DNA of 64,000 bases from Lethocerus indicus (GCA_019843655.1 JACDQD010000005.1:4429575-4493574); one strand, 5' to 3'. Shown: positions 12,201 through 26,797, numbered from the stretch's first letter. Numbers and translations: made by a program. The notes: generated by a model not told the origin, from the sequence alone.

Positions 12201-15200
12201 ATGAAATTGGAAATAAGCGAGATCGATATAGTAAAAATAGACAGCCGACGTCTAAATTGCAATTTTCGCGATACCTCTAGCGGGCAGGGGGAAGGGAGGT
12301 GGCTTATTTTAAAGAGGGCGAGATGGAGCCCTTTTCCGTTCAGTATACAAAACGATAGGAGGCCTCCTCTAAAGTGCTCTTTCCCCAGTAATTCGATATG
12401 TTGGCGCCTCGCAGAATTATTGGTACCGACTCTTTCTTCTTCTTCTTCCTCTCTCTTACTTCCCCTTTTCCCCCCGCCCCCGTAGTATATCTGGGCGGCG
12501 GTGGGCCCCGATTTATTCTCGCAACCCTTTAGAATTTCACCGGGGGGAAGAGAGAGAGACCCTTTTTAGAAATTGGTTCCCTCCGACCCCCCCACCACGA
12601 ACTGAAGCTCCCTTTCTCCCGGGACGGTACCGTTTAATTTCCACCGCCCCGAAGTCCCCTAACGTGGACTTAAAAGGTCAGAAATAGCGTAGAAGGGGGG
12701 TCGGAGGGAGGAAACTTTCATGTCCCCCAACGACGGCCACTAACTGTTACACGTAGTAGGGGTGGAACAGTGATGGGAGGGGGCTTAATTAAGAATCCAC
12801 CCCCACCCCTACCCTTGGAGACCCGGCTGAATTTCAATCGTAGCTCTAATTGTATTGAAATATAAATCCGAATTCAATTAGCGTCGGGTGAGGGGCCTCC
12901 CAATGAAGGTGTCGATACCAATAAATTTCATTTGACTGTCGACGCGTAACGCTAAAAATAAATGTGGCTCCTATTAACTGACTGAAATGAAGGTCGGCGG
13001 TACTGTCTTATAAGTGAAAATAAAACGGGAAAAATCGAATCCGAAGAAACAAAATAAATATCAAATTTTTATTGTAGATACACGATGAATCACACAGAGA
13101 GTTAGTCTCTCTGTCCCGTATTCGCGAACGGTGTTATAGAGACACTCTCCGAAAATTTGAAATTGAACAGCGAACTCCAGGACTCCACAACATCGGTGGA
13201 GTCAATTCATATTGTTATAACTTCCCTAATAATTAGTTTCACACAGCATCCCGGTCCACTTTCCATCGCGAGTCGCGCTTATTTGGCCCGTCTAGACCCC
13301 GGTTTCGGATTCTAGCCATTATCAGGACGAGTCGGCGAGTGCGGTCGCCTTCCCACGAATGCAATCGACTGCACTGTTAATTTCATAATTATATCTCAAA
13401 CTCCATAAATACGTAGAATTTTATGAACAAAAGTATACAAGTTAACAGTAGTATTTGGGATAAATCAGCAATCGAATTCATCAATTTAGTTAATATAACA
13501 TTACCATTAGAGTCTGGGAAAGATATGGAATTGAATGTATTTACTATCGTAATTTAATCCTCTATGGGCCCGTCTAACTTCACATTTCAATTCATCGAGA
13601 TTTTACCAAATAATTAGCTTTTTTCGTGAGACGGCTTATAATTCTTAATCCTATAACGTTGTCAAAACAACCAATATAAATTTTTTTTCATTTGCATATA
13701 TAGGTTTATAATTGCTGATTTTTGGTTCCCCCAATTTTTTTGGATTTAAAATAAAAATTCGGCCCATAGAGGGTTAAATGTGCTTATTACGCTCCGTAGT
13801 ATTTCATTAGATATTTCCGTAGATTTCCGCAGTATGAATAGGAATTGAGAATTTTAAATTCCCGCCTATTTCAAAGTCGTCAGTGCGAATTGCAGTGTCG
13901 GCCAACAAGGAATGCAACTCCCTTTATATATTTATGCTAATTGAAGTTGGGCCTTGGAAATGGGCTGGGCCGGGGACTACATTGTCCAGATAAATGAGAG
14001 GGAACAATTCAGTTCTGCAGGCCGGGGGGTGGTGGGGGTGGGGGTTTGGAAAAAAAATAATGTTACGTCTCTCGCGAGTCGCGTGCCAACAAGATTTACG
14101 ATATTCTCGTTAGAAAAGGAACATAGGGAAAAAAAACAGGCTGAAAGCTCTCTCCGCCGGGCCTGATAACAGCCGGCTCTCTTGTTCCGAGTTAGCGACT
14201 TATCTCGGGACAAGTTGACTGAGACCCACCCCCCACTCTAGGGGTTGGGGGGTGAGGGCACGCCCCCCCCCCCGTTTTATTTGCCCCGAGTGTAAATCTC
14301 GCCCCTCGCTACTTCTCGGTAAAGGGGGTTGTTCTTCGGCCGATCCGACTGTAGACACCGTCGATTCTCGCGACTTATAAATAACGTTAATTTAAAAGTT
14401 CCGTCGAGCAGGCCATTCCGTATTCTTGATCCACGGAACTCGATACGGAATAAGCCCGGGTCGGTTGCCCGGCCTAAGGGCCAACGAGACTAAATTATTC
14501 CAAGGAAACAATTCTAGGAAAATGATGAAGGTAGTTATAATAACTCGTTAAAATTGAGTATATTGTACACTAAGAAAAGAAAACTTTGAGCCGTTTGTTC
14601 CATTTTGCTGTTTCTCATCCCCCACCCCTACACTGAGTGCTGGCCAGGGGGTTTAGACCCCGAGAGTGGTCGTGGGGCCTGAAAGTAAATTACGACTTGG
14701 GGCCCCAACCTCCTCCTCCTCCTCTTCTGTAGGACGTTAGCCGGTGCCCAGGGTCGACCTTCGAGTGGACCCGACAATAGCACATAGCCGTTATAACTGC
14801 GCCCGGAAATAAACGTTCCGACCGGCGCCGGACTGCAGTTAACGTTTTATTCCACCCCCGACCTGCCCCTAACCCGCCATACCTCTTTGCCGTTCTTCAG
14901 CCTTTCCCCCATTCTGCCTTTCCGGCATTTCGAAATCATCCCTCCATTCGGCCATTCCGACCATCTAAAAAAAAAGTCGCTATATCGTCTATTTCGAATT
15001 CCAATTATTATTATTTTCGGACTACAAATGGACCATCTATGAAAAACGTCCATAACTAAAATTCCCTGTGCCTCATGTCCTGACTATCGAAAATGCGAAA
15101 ATGTTTTCTGGCTTTATTTGAGTAAAATAATGTGTAGAAATGCATAAAATCCGAGTGAATTATCAGTAAATTATCTCCCAACCGTTTTTGAAGCGCACAT

Positions 15201-17437
15201 AAAATTATTCCAAAAAAAATGAATAAAAAGTAAATTGACGCATATTCAAGCATCAAATAATTTTTATATTAACATATGTTCGGTAGTTATTATTTCGTAA
15301 TCAAGACACATCTGGATTACTGCATATCTTTAGTTTATGTCAGTCCTGCCTTTTGCGCACTGAATAAGTGGATTTCAACCAATGGACTACACAACCAAGA
15401 TTCGTCCGTCAGACGAATATTTTAGGCGAATTCAACGTGGCCGACGGCCTGATTTTGCACAATTCGATTCAATATTTTAATGAGCCTTCAGTCGAATTGT
15501 ACGATGTTGACGGCCAACAACAATATCCGTGTTAGATTGGCCCTAAGAAACACGGTATAAACTGTATCGATGAATATTCAAATACGCCTTTCGACTCGGT
15601 TCATTTCAATCGGGGCGCTTCAGAAACGGTGTTCATGCCCGTCGAGACGTGACGGGTATATTTTGGAGGGCACTAGACATTGATTAAGGCACGGCGTTTA
15701 AATTCAGGCTCAGGAGACGCGTCCTATTGTCGGGACGCGCCCGCAGTGCGACACCTATTACGTGGGACATATGATGGACGGAATTTCAAATATTGAGTTC
15801 CATCAAATTAAACATTTAACAAATTTAACAATTAAAGCAATGCACGAATTTTGCATCCGCGAAATATTTTCTGAAATTAAAACATTTTTTTTTCTTTTAT
15901 GACCACCATTGTGTTTGGCGACTGCAAATGCTGTCTACCGTCTCCACTCACATGTCTCACTGTATGAGGTTTGCTATATGAAGGTCTCATTGCGAGAATG
16001 TTGGTATTGTAAACCTACGAATACGGGACGGTTATCCATTAAATAAAACAATTTAAATTCAAAACAGAAAACGAAATATTTTTAATTTAGTTTTCATCTA
16101 CGATTTCTATTTCCCTTGCCAGCTTCCATTCGATGGGTGAATAATCCCTAGCCCGAAGCCAGACTAATAGCCGGGACCAGATCGGGTCGGGATTATAAAC
16201 ATTAATCAACGGGTGTAAATATTAAAAGGTACACAATAGGGGCGCAAGTTCAACACAATTTCTTGCGTCTTCGGTACAACAGAAGCGTGAAGACGACGCT
16301 TCGGTATCGGTAGAACCCGGGCAGGAGGAACCTGTTTATAAGCCAGTGGAAGCGCTTCGGCAAGAAAACCGATAATTAATTTAGTTATGGAGTTTGAAGT
16401 ATGAGCCGCTTACCGGTGCTCCCCCCCCCCGAAGCCTTGCACGAAATCCGGTTCAAATTTAAATTGGAGACGACGATAGCGCGTAGCGGCAGATGCCGCG
16501 CATACTTCGTGCCACGCCCGTACGCACATTGATGAGCACTATCGAAACCGGCACATCGCCAAACCCGATACAAATTGCCTATGCGGAAACGGTTCACGGT
16601 ATACGCAGCATTGCCCGGGCCCAACATATAGTCCTTCTCGTTCTACACCCCCGCATACGGAACAATTGCACACCATATTATTGCAGAATACGAAACTAAG
16701 ACTGCGAACTGTATTGGAAATATAACTACTAAGAATTAGAAGGAATGGTCAGTTTGCATTTGTGAAGTAATTAACTGGGAAAAGGACTTCCGCTCAAGAA
16801 ACACCTAATCAGCTTCTAATTGGAGTCATAGAGTTGAATTTAGTAAAATATGTAATTATGGGCACAATAAGAAAGTTGGCTGAAATTTAATTCAAAAAGG
16901 ATTAGGCCATAAAGAATTCCTACGCTTGAGCATGATGAAGGCCGACGGCTTTGGGACGTTTTCCCCGCCGGATTCCCTCACTCAGTTTCTCACGATTTCT
17001 CGTCCTCAGAAATCTTCTCCGATTTTCCGCCTTTGGACAGATATAAACCCGAACGTCCGTCCGGGACCCAGTAGTTTAATTCCTCGGGCGTTTCCGAATC
17101 CCCGTTGGAGGAAGAGAAAAAAAACGGGAGGAATCGCGGGAATTCTGAGACGCCCGAGATAAGAGTTGGTGGGTGGGGAGGGGGGTGCGGCCATGGGCGC
17201 GATAAGGGGACGAATCAGTGCCCGGGGCACGGCCGATAGCGCGGGGGGTTGAAAACCGTCGGAGCGTGTTTAAACGGTAGGGGTGGGTGGGGACACACCC
17301 CCCCATCAGAGGAATTCGATCCCTTAACAGTTGGCACTTTGTGTTCTATTGGGCCTCCTCGACATTCGGAATATCCCCGCTATTACACCACCCTTCCCTC
17401 CACCCTCCAACGGACACGGCTCAGACAGAGGGAGAGT
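12201..17437. other. Non-coding stretch with purine/pyrimidine islands
   Basis: No gene recognised. GC-rich islands lie at about 12.25-12.9, 14.0-14.35, 14.6-15.0, 15.6-15.8 and 16.9-17.4 kb. They carry C runs at 14,263-14,273 and 16,421-16,430 and a TTC repeat at 12,434-12,448. AT-rich DNA (13.4-13.9 and 15.0-15.4 kb) separates them. Overlapping frames on both strands at 16.4-16.7 and 16.9-17.5 kb encode arginine- and proline-rich products without any recognisable domain, so I do not call them genes. Confidence 0.6.
12434..12448. repeat. (TTC)5 microsatellite
   Basis: Five TTC units within a longer pyrimidine-rich tract that continues to about 12,480. Seen directly. Such tracts are common in arthropod intergenic DNA. 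Confidence 0.85.
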
Positions 17438-17454
17438 GAGAGAGAGAGAGAGAG
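17438..17454. repeat. (GA)n microsatellite
   Basis: About eight GA units. They lie at the edge of a GC-rich island and are preceded by an imperfect GGGAGAGT stretch. Seen directly. Confidence 0.85.
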
Positions 17455-20400
17455 CCGCTTTTAAACTGGCCCAAATTCGTAACAACTCGAACGTAAGGAA
17501 TGCGAGTTACACGAGAAGAATACATTAAACACGGTCGGCTTTTTGTAGCCGTCCGCCCAAATCCACTGCTGTTATTTATAAAGAAACAGTTATCTAAAAT
17601 TGAAACGATGGGGCTGATTCATAGATTACTTATATAATATAAATGTTAGAAACTAGCTATTTGACGCTGGAATGACTTGTTTGAATCCGTCAAAAAAAAA
17701 AATATTTTATATATATCGGAATTGCTTTTGGACTAAAAATTGGAATCATTAGCGGGATCCAATACCGTTTATATACTGTCGCGATATTTGATTATGTAAA
17801 AAATGATATTAAGATTACATTTACTAGGAAACAAACGTTTGGAGAGAAAGTAATTCTGAGTATCTATTAAACTGGGAAAGTGTTGTAATACTTAAAATTT
17901 CAAGGTTATGATAACATAAATGGATGCCCTGATTTTCACTATCATAAATACTGAACTGATTTCATTTTGAAATAGTGCAATTGTATTCTTAGATTAAGCC
18001 AGATTCGAGTTCGGTAAATAAAACCTCTCGATTTTATACGTTATTGTGATCGGGGTTTTCTTTAAAGCGCCATAAATTAAATCCCCCTGGCACATCTGTT
18101 GAATTCTGTGGCCCAAATACCAATTTGGCTTTTTCAATTTTGTCTCATCCCCTCACTATTGGGTCGGTGGAAAAAGAATGGAAGCGTTTCTCATGTTTCT
18201 TTGTGCGACATTCTGTGCGGGATATCGGGCCGTCGGCGGCGGCCTTCGTGCCTTATAAGGTGGAAGAAGGGCTCGGACAAAACCTAATCGTTGTTTATTT
18301 TCCACCGTCCTTTCCCAGTTGTCTCATCAGTTATTAAATGCCGACCTTTCCCTCCTCCGGCCATGTAATACACGCGCACGCTCCGCCCCCGCCGCCTACA
18401 CATGTAGGCCAATACACGATTTAACACGAAGACGCTCATACCCAATATATATTCTCCTTGGGAAAACATACTCGATGCCATGGTCGATTGCACGGACTCG
18501 CGCGTAAACGAAAACGTGACCGACTGTACAAACTTGGCCCTGAAACAGGTCAAATGTACCCCACCCCACCCCCAACATCCCCCATCAACCCCCTCCCGAA
18601 ACCACCACATACTCCCAGCTCCGTGATTACACATATATGACCGCTAAGTACACTCGCATCTAAGAGTAACCTGCCTTGCCGATCGATACCCCATGAAATA
18701 TGTACAGGCCCGTCAGTGTCCCCCAGTATCTGTCCGGCACAATTACCCGAGAGACGAGAATGTGAAAGAGAAGTTATTTATTCTGGCGTGCGTTTATTGC
18801 ATCAACATTTTAAAGCATTACTCTGCAAAATAATACATACATTTAGTAAGACAATAATCACACGAATTAAGCAATTTCAAGCACTAAATACTCAAAAAAT
18901 TCCCAATTACTTTTTCATTTCAATTGTCACAAACTTAAAGCCGAATTCAATAAGAAGAATTAGCGGTAATTGTCTTTAAATAGAACATTGAAAAACCCGA
19001 ATAAACGGAAAATATTAAATCCTTATATTATAAAATTGATATCTATCCTTTTTAAAAATATATTCCTTAATTTCCACCCATTTTTAAATTTACCTGTATA
19101 AATTTTTGGCCCCAATTATCGTATATGATTTTATAACATTTCATTTCTAAACAAACACAATATTTCAACGTTCTGTTCCCTCAAGGAATATTCATAATCG
19201 GCACGACTGCAGGAAACGGTTTCATTACGAGAATGGATGAAAATCACCAAAACGCTACAATTTGCATTACAATATTCTAAAAGCTACGCGACATATATGG
19301 ATTAAGTCTGACGTTTGATTTTTGCACTGGTTCTCGGTTATCCCATTACACGGTTGTCGAATTACATTCATGACTGTGCGAATTGGAGTTCTTTCATCTG
19401 CGAGAATTAGGTATAATCCTGTGACGAATCCCATTAGATGTATTGATAACCTGGGGCGTATGATAAAATGACCGCGGTCTCTAATTTTATTGGGTAGTTT
19501 TATTAAATTAAGGGATATGATGGAAAATTTTCTTCTAAAATAAAAATTAATCCGGGTTATTAACTGTGAAAGGATACCCCTGTTGGATTCAGAAGGTCAT
19601 TTTAAACTTTCACCTTCATTTTCAGTTTCACTTTTTCAAACTTGAGTGTAGTTGAAAATATTCAGCCGAAAATGAAATTGTTCTTGACCCATTCCACGCC
19701 ACTTCAGACTATTCAGTATGTTTCTTTCAACAATCCTCCCTACATGCTATCCTTTTTTTATTCCTCATTTTCCCGCCCATTTTCTTCAGAATGTTTATAA
19801 ATTTTAAAAGCGGCCACCAAACGGAAGAAGTTTTCGTTTTTTGAAGGTATAAATTGAATTGGCTTTCGAAAGTTCTGAAGTTTCAAAGTCGAGTTTTAAG
19901 GATCCCGAAATTTATTTACGGCCCTCCCATTTTACCTGCCATTGTTTTCCTCAACAAAGCTGTTTCGAAAAAAGGAAAGAAGTTCCCGAGTCAAGTTTTA
20001 TTATAAGTTGCTCCATAATAAATAATCTCCAGAAAATTAGCTCTGTCCAAATTATTTTCTCGGGGGAGGGTAGTCTTTCTTATTTTTTCTTTCATTGCGA
20101 AATTGAAGTTTGTAAAGTGTCTCTAAATAAAAAGCCTTTGGGTATGTGTTAATTGCACCCGTATTTACGGTGTGCTCTCTACATTGATTATTAACGTTCG
20201 CTCTATTAGAATTATTTCGTTATATTATTCTTCTCATAACATTAATTGACTGATATCTAAATGTGACAGAAGGTAGTGAAATTATAAATGGATGGAACCA
20301 TTTCTATCGCTGTGTAATACTCTAAGAATACCTAGAATTTAATAATTAATATCTTAAGACTGAGAAATAAGGTGTATATTGTATTAAATAGTTCTACGCA

Positions 20401-23400
20401 ATATAATTAAATTTTGACCCCTTTCAGTGCGTCTATGCGTAAGTAAAGTATTCTGATTGAGTCCCTTGAATATTTTTAGTTGACAAAGGAATGGTTTCTA
20501 TTGGATAAAATACCGCGCCAGACGGGAATAATAAGGCGCAAATCTCAATTAAATAATTCTCGATCCGATCTGTGGTTCGAGCCAAAACTGTACGGCGCTT
20601 TACTAGTCGGGAAATAGGAATAGTGGGTGAATGGGAAGCAAATCGTGTGTTCGGTTGGGGCGCCGGTTACACGCACGACTGCGGCGCCAAGCGGCTCTGC
20701 CTAACTCCGGGGGTGGAATTTCCGAAGCTTAAACTAGCCGAAACGAGATGAAAAACTCATCAGCCACGCGTTAAACTGAGCGTTGGGAAACTAATTGTAT
20801 CTCTTTTTTTTCCTTCCGTTTGTCCCCGCCTGTGCGGAAATCGCTGGGCAACTTAACGCCTCGTTGGCAATCGGCCGTTTAGAAATGGAGCCTTTTTTTT
20901 CGTCTGTCGGCTCGCAGATACGGCGTTTTTCAATTAACGATTTTGAAAGCTCAGTTAGTCCAAATAATAAAAGGGGTGAAAGGAAAAAAGGTCTATCGGA
21001 GTTTATTTCCTCTATTCTTTGAACTTATCATACACATATTTAGTTCATCATTGTAGTAATGAGATCGTCTCACTGCTCTATTAGAATTGATGACAATGTT
21101 CAAAAATATATGTATTATTCTAAATTCTGTTAGAATTAATAAAAATTGTTCGCATTTTTAACATTCTAATAACGGGACCAATAAAATGCGATGATTTTTA
21201 TAGTGAATTCGAATTTATATTTTTCCCAACGTTACAATTAAAATGTGTAATTTCGTTTTACCTTCTACTTTTCCTGTTAGGGACTGTCTGAAGTGGACAG
21301 TGAAATAACCGTATATTTATTTAAAACGGTTTATATGAGGTGCAGTTGATTTCGTGCACCGTTGGCACCGAGTACTAAATAAAAAACTGCTTCAATTACC
21401 GTTCATTATAGTTCTCATCAATTGTAGGTCGCCTTGCAGCCGGCTGCGTTTTAATATTTAAAAGCGGGGACTACAACACAACGTGCCTCATTTATTTGTT
21501 TATTTTTCAAGAAAAATTACGAGGGAGACGGCCGAGAAACGAAACCGTGTCACGTATTCGGTCCTATTTGTTCGTGTCTGTTGAGAGCGGACACTCTTCT
21601 GACGGCGCCGCAATAAGGGACGTTTTTTCCGGAAACTTTTTATCTAGGCCGGTCCAGGGTTCATAGTGCTCGGTCCACGGCTAACAGTAATTCATTCAGC
21701 TTGAATTAAATTTCTTCACAGTGCCGACTGAAAAATGTCTACAACAGTTAGAAACGCTTCGTCCTTAACGAGAATCCCTGAGACACTATCATAACAGAGT
21801 GTAAAAATATTACAAAATTAAGATAGCTGTCAGATGTAACACTTTTGTGAATTCATCGGCCCTAAAGCACCTGTAATATAATGAACAGTCAAGCGTCAAC
21901 ATCAATTTTGTTAGTTTATGATACCTCATCCTCCCTTTTTACTCCAAAAACGGTTTTGACGGTGCTTTCAAGAGGAACTGTAAAACCTTACAGCCATAAG
22001 GAAATTACTTAATAGCAGAGGATTCAAACAGAAAATTTATATTTAGAAGGACGAATACAACAAAATTAATTTTCGATTTAATGAATTATTTGGTCCGTTA
22101 CCTAGGTTCGAATCCGAGCCAAACCATCAGTCTGCTTTTACAATCTACAAATTATTTTATTTCACTTAGGCTAGTCTAAATAAAACAGTTTGATCGGGAA
22201 AATGTGGACACATCCTTAATGAACCACTCTCGTGAATCCACTTTTAGGCATATCCCCCCCTTTCGGCCGTTATATCCGCATTTTTTCCATGAATTCCTTC
22301 CAAACACTCTACGGTATATTAATTCCCGACATGAATTTACCACAGAATCGTTTATATAATGCGGACTCGGGTATTTGTTGCGAGAGTTGCTGGTATGTGT
22401 TGCAGTCCGTGCGAGCGCCTCGCCCTTCTCGGCCCTTCTTTCTCCGTTTCCGACGTAGCCTCGTTCCCGGTTTCGCTTCCAGACACACTTCCCCGAATCT
22501 ACGGTGTTGGGCGGCTTGCACGTGGCCGAAATACGCGATGTACAAATATTCGCGCGGCCGTGTGTGCGTGCGCTTGCCAGAAAAAGGAGTAATATAGGTG
22601 GCGTTTGCCCTCCCTCCTTCCCCCGGGGGATGATTGGTTGACTCGAAGCGTCCGCCCTGCTCTCCCACTCTCTCTCTCTCTCCTGTATATAACTCAAAGT
22701 TAGTACTCGGGGACCATCAGCGCGCCCGGTTTCTCTGCCGTTTAACGCCCAGAAATTGAAGATTATGGTCACGCCTGCGTGGGGCCCGCCAACTGTATTA
22801 AAAGACGATATGTGGCCGGGGCCGCCTCTTTTATGCGCTTTTCCATGAATTACGGTCCTCCACCCGGCGGTTAATTTCGCTTTTTCCTCCCCGTAAAGGA
22901 GCGCCTCTCCCTTCTCGTTTGGCTATATTAAAAACAGCGGAAGATGTATACTGCTGGCCGTAGGTTATACAAATTAATTGTACAACCTACCCAATATTTG
23001 AACTCAGTGATTATCTGATTTCATAAAATTATTTAATCCACCTCAAAATACTCTAATGTACATTCTAAGTCATCCCTAATAGTGCTTAAATAACTGATCA
23101 TTACAACTGATATATTTTATTAGCCATCTTCCCTTCTTCACGTTTTTTTAAATCATGCTATACTCGTCTTCCCCCTTTTCAGTAGGCATTCCAACACACT
23201 GAACAGCATTTTCTATTAGCTAATAGTGTGGCCTAAATATTTAAGTTACTTCAAGCTATCAATAAAGTTTTAATAATTCTTAAAACGGGGGAAGTATGAA
23301 CGATTATTATGCTGAAATAAAATGTGCATATATCCTGCTTTATTCTACACTAATGCAATTTACCGAAATTCTAATTCAAAATATCCAGAAAAGCCTCCCA

Positions 23401-24540
23401 GGCGAATTTTCGCTAATTGGAAAAGAATTTTTCTCCCTCCGAGTGGTCCGGAAAGTGAGAGAACACTCGTCCCGGATAATCAACAGCGCTTACTTGTTAG
23501 GAATATCTCGGGCAGGTGGAAAACGAGATAGGCCGACCCTAAACTATCCAATCGGCTCCTAAATATTCGGCAGATAATTGCCTCAGTTCCCTTGGAGATT
23601 ATTCCGAATTATACACTTTCGACCCAAGGCCGCATACCAATACAAATCTGTTCAAAAAAATAATCATTTTTTTCGATCGTCTCCTCTACAGCGAGGAATC
23701 CCGGATTTATATATTTGTTTTTTCTATCCTGCTAATTCTGTCACAATTTCTAGTATTAAAATATTATAAGTGTAAAATAAATTATCGCAAAATATAATTT
23801 AAATAAGGCAAGGCTAGAAGAGAATTCCGAAGAATTATATGAACTCCAATTAGCCTGATGGAAATAAAGTAAATAAGAACCTGCATTTTTTCCAAGAAAC
23901 AATTAATTTAATACCTACAAGATAGAAATAATTGACTCAATTACGAAAGAGCAAATTAATGGAATTATCGAGAAATTCCGGAAAGTTATCTTCTACCTCA
24001 TTATTGGAGTAGGGCGTTGTTTGACTATTGAGCCTGTAGTCAGCACGGTGACACTGCCTGCGCCCTGATGAGGGTAATTATTCGAAACAGTTTTACGCTC
24101 TGCCATGTTAATAAGCTCGTATTTTACATTCCTCGTCGAGTTTTATGCGTCTTTAGCAGTTTGGCCCCGATACCAGTTATCTCTTATGGGACTTGTCTCC
24201 GCTAGGGGTAATCCCGATGAAATTGCCGGGGGGAATGTCCAGGCGGGCTGTTATAACGAATGTCGGCCCGGCCGATGCCTCCCGCGGGGCCCGCCTTTAA
24301 GCCAGATATTAACATTAAGGTGCTAAGTTGGACCGTGTTGTTGAAGTCCCCTCGGGGCACCCTCCATCCGCCCCCAACCCCTTCTCCCTCCACCTTCCCC
24401 CATCCCCCTGTTACCTGTCCAATTATCCCCTACACAGGTGCGAGCTCGTCCTAACCAACTCTCCTCCTGAACGTGGTATCATCCAGTGCCCACCCCCTCT
24501 ACATCCTCCACTCGGAAAAGTACCTAGATATTAGGGTCGA
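17455..24540. other. Non-coding stretch; AT-rich with GC islands at 18.2-18.6, 22.3-22.9 and 24.2-24.5 kb
   Basis: No gene recognised. From 18.7 to 22.2 kb the DNA is mostly AT-rich, with a modest CpG-rich patch at 20.5-20.9 kb. The island at 22.2-22.8 kb holds the longest open frame of the window (198 codons, minus strand, 22,176-22,772). It overlaps frames of 121 and 77 codons on the plus strand and 119 on the minus strand. Its product is rich in Arg, Glu, Ser and Gly, has no domain I recognise, and runs through a CT microsatellite. I treat it as open by composition. A GGTTCGAATCC motif at about 22,105-22,115 looks like a tRNA-gene B box, but no A box precedes it. Confidence 0.6.
22668..22682. 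repeat. (CT)n microsatellite
   Basis: Seven to eight CT units inside the GC-rich island at 22.3-22.9 kb. The run is translated as an Arg/Glu-rich low-complexity segment in the minus-strand open frame, which is one reason to doubt that frame. Confidence 0.85.
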
Positions 24541-26595
24541 GGCTATAAGCGGAAAGAAACGAGCACAAATTTACCCACCCAGAATTAGCACTGATAAATA
24601 AAATAAGATTTACGCGCAAATTAATAATATTGAATACCTTAATCAACATAATGTATCTCCCAACTCATATGGATACACGCACAGTTAGTAGTAGATAAAA
24701 ATCATGACGCATTGAATTATTGGAACACTGAGTACGTATTTAATTCGGTATTGGGATTGTTATAACCCGAGAGGTCTGCTGCAACATTCCATATAATACG
24801 AAGAAAGTGCAGCGGTAATCTAATGAATAACATCAAGTATATAGGGTTGCCCAATCTGAGTAAACTAACAATTTCGCTTTGAGATCACGGAGTGTCATTT
24901 CTGTAACTCGACGGTAACACACGCTGAAAACTGTTGCTGACGGTGGCCCAAATCAGAAACCAATATAATAAAAGCGAACACTAACTCAGAAGAATGCGGC
25001 TAGAGAATTGCTGAGGGGGAACAAAGTATCGGACAGTTGCGAAACACATATTTAATTTCCGTTATAAATATTAATTGTTGTCGAAAGTATACACATATGT
25101 GTCTGCGACATATGTACGTCAGGATTTCTCAACATGATCTATACTAGAATTCGGATGATTTTGATACTTAAGCTAGAAAAAACTGGCTTGCTAAGCTTAT
25201 TTCTATTTTCATCCATTTACTGAACCAATACTGAAATCAGTTAAAATTGTTGTAGCAGTTGGATCGATGTCCATGTGGACTGAACATTCCTTAACCGAAG
25301 TGTGTTTATTCAGTTATGTCCGGGCGGTTTGCGTTCTTTGCTCAGGCTACAGAAATATTTTATTTTTAAATATCAGTTTCTTTCTTTGTTATTAACAATG
25401 TGAGACAGTAACACACTCTTCCCCCTGCAAACGCTTATTTACCCCTTATATTAGAATGATTTAATGCACATTTCATGTTGAATCCTGAACTTCAACTGGA
25501 AACGTCGCCCCAGTTCAGCTTGCGAGTCTGAATTTACCATTATTAAGCTCGTTGTTACAGATTTAATTCGGAGTTTCAAACGGGGCCCAGCGCCGGAACT
25601 GAAGTTGCCCTTTGCGAGCGGGCCAACTCCGGCCGACGTTGACGTGTTCTCTGAGCAATCTCGGTATGTTTTAATTGACCCGTTGGTCGGTTTCAATTTG
25701 ACGTCAACCCTTCAACGGGCCACTGCGTCGTTATATTTTAGTGGCGTTATCGGATAATTGAATTGAAGTGCCCGCTTGAAAACCCGGAAAAACCACTATT
25801 CGTTCCTGTTCGTCCAGTGGTTTTTTTTACTAAGCGCGCTTTCCTAAATTTCATCCTAGAGCTCATCCTAAATCGAATAAGCAATATAAGATATCACATC
25901 CACTAATTGGAACTCGTACAACGCCAAAAAATCTGTAATCACAATACGGCATTCTAAAAAAAATACTTATCAATTTTTGACGCACGTGTCAACATGAAAA
26001 GATAACGCGTCACGGATGAAGAGAATTGGATGTCGCACATAGTGATGACGAAATGGACAATGGAATAAATGTCTCAGTTTCTGTTCCCACTAAAATTCGT
26101 AATATTTATATCTAAATTCCAGGGGGAAAATGAACAGAACGATGGTAAGGAAAAATATGTAAACAATTTCGTGATTAAAAAAATCCGATTCATTTCCAGA
26201 AAAGAATTATTTTTTTTAGTTTGAAATACCTGTTTTTGTGGTCTGCGAAGGTTTGGAATACCAGTATTATTTTTTTTCTACCATTACGATGTTTTTTAAT
26301 GTGAAGTGATACTGTACTTAATGCGACGTGTTTACAAATTTTACCATCTACCATACTCTCTTGATACGACATAAGAACTCTAGAATTACTCGCATGCACC
26401 TTTACACACATCCTCGCCTCTAAAACTCCAATATCGATTCCTTTATTCTTTTCGTATCCTTCAGTGGGATCTCGAGATTGTTTAAATGAACGAACAATCG
26501 GAATAATAGAAAGCGCTAGATCTATATTTACGGGTGCACTGAATAAAGATTGAAGACCGCGGTCTACAGTGCCTTGCGGAAGGGGTTTTACTTCC

Positions 26596-26616
26596 TCTTC
26601 TTCTTCTTCTTCTTCT
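26596..26616. repeat. (CTT)n microsatellite
   Basis: About seven CTT units, followed at once by a T run and then a G-rich purine tract. The strand bias therefore flips from pyrimidine to purine within 30 bases. Seen directly. Confidence 0.9.
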
Positions 26617-26758
26617 TTTTGTTCCTAAATTCTACGAGGGGGAGGTGGAGGAGGGGGAGTTCAGCGCAATTTGTTGACGCCTGATTGTTTGTCTACAGCT
26701 CTCGGGGCTGTTCCGGGGTTGGGACGATTTGTATAAAAATTCCGCGGGGTTTACTTTC

Positions 26759-26797
26759 GGGGGTTGGGGGAGGGGGTCGTTTGTAGGGGGCGGGGGG
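26759..26797 (+). other. G-quadruplex-forming motif
   Basis: Five runs of five to six G on the plus strand, at 26,759-26,763, 26,766-26,770, 26,772-26,776, 26,786-26,790 and 26,792-26,797. The intervening loops are 2, 1, 9 and 1 bases. Tracts this long with three very short loops are well suited to folding in single-stranded DNA or in a transcript. The motif is embedded in a plus-strand G-rich island at about 26,630-26,930. Folding is inferred from the pattern alone. Confidence 0.55.

Noticed and set aside
22099..22125. GGTTCGAATCC, an ideal tRNA B box
   Set aside because: No A box at the right distance upstream, a mismatched T-stem and no acceptor pairing. At most a SINE fragment.
22176..22772. 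Longest open frame, 198 codons on the minus strand
   Set aside because: It lies in a GC-rich island, overlaps three other open frames, passes through a CT microsatellite, and its product is low complexity with no domain.
24050..24090. CCCTGATGAGGGTAATTATTCGAAAC, resembling the 3' part of some LINE/SINE elements
   Set aside because: Too short to assign, with no tail or target duplication. A vaguely similar stretch in reverse at about 44,980 does not extend.
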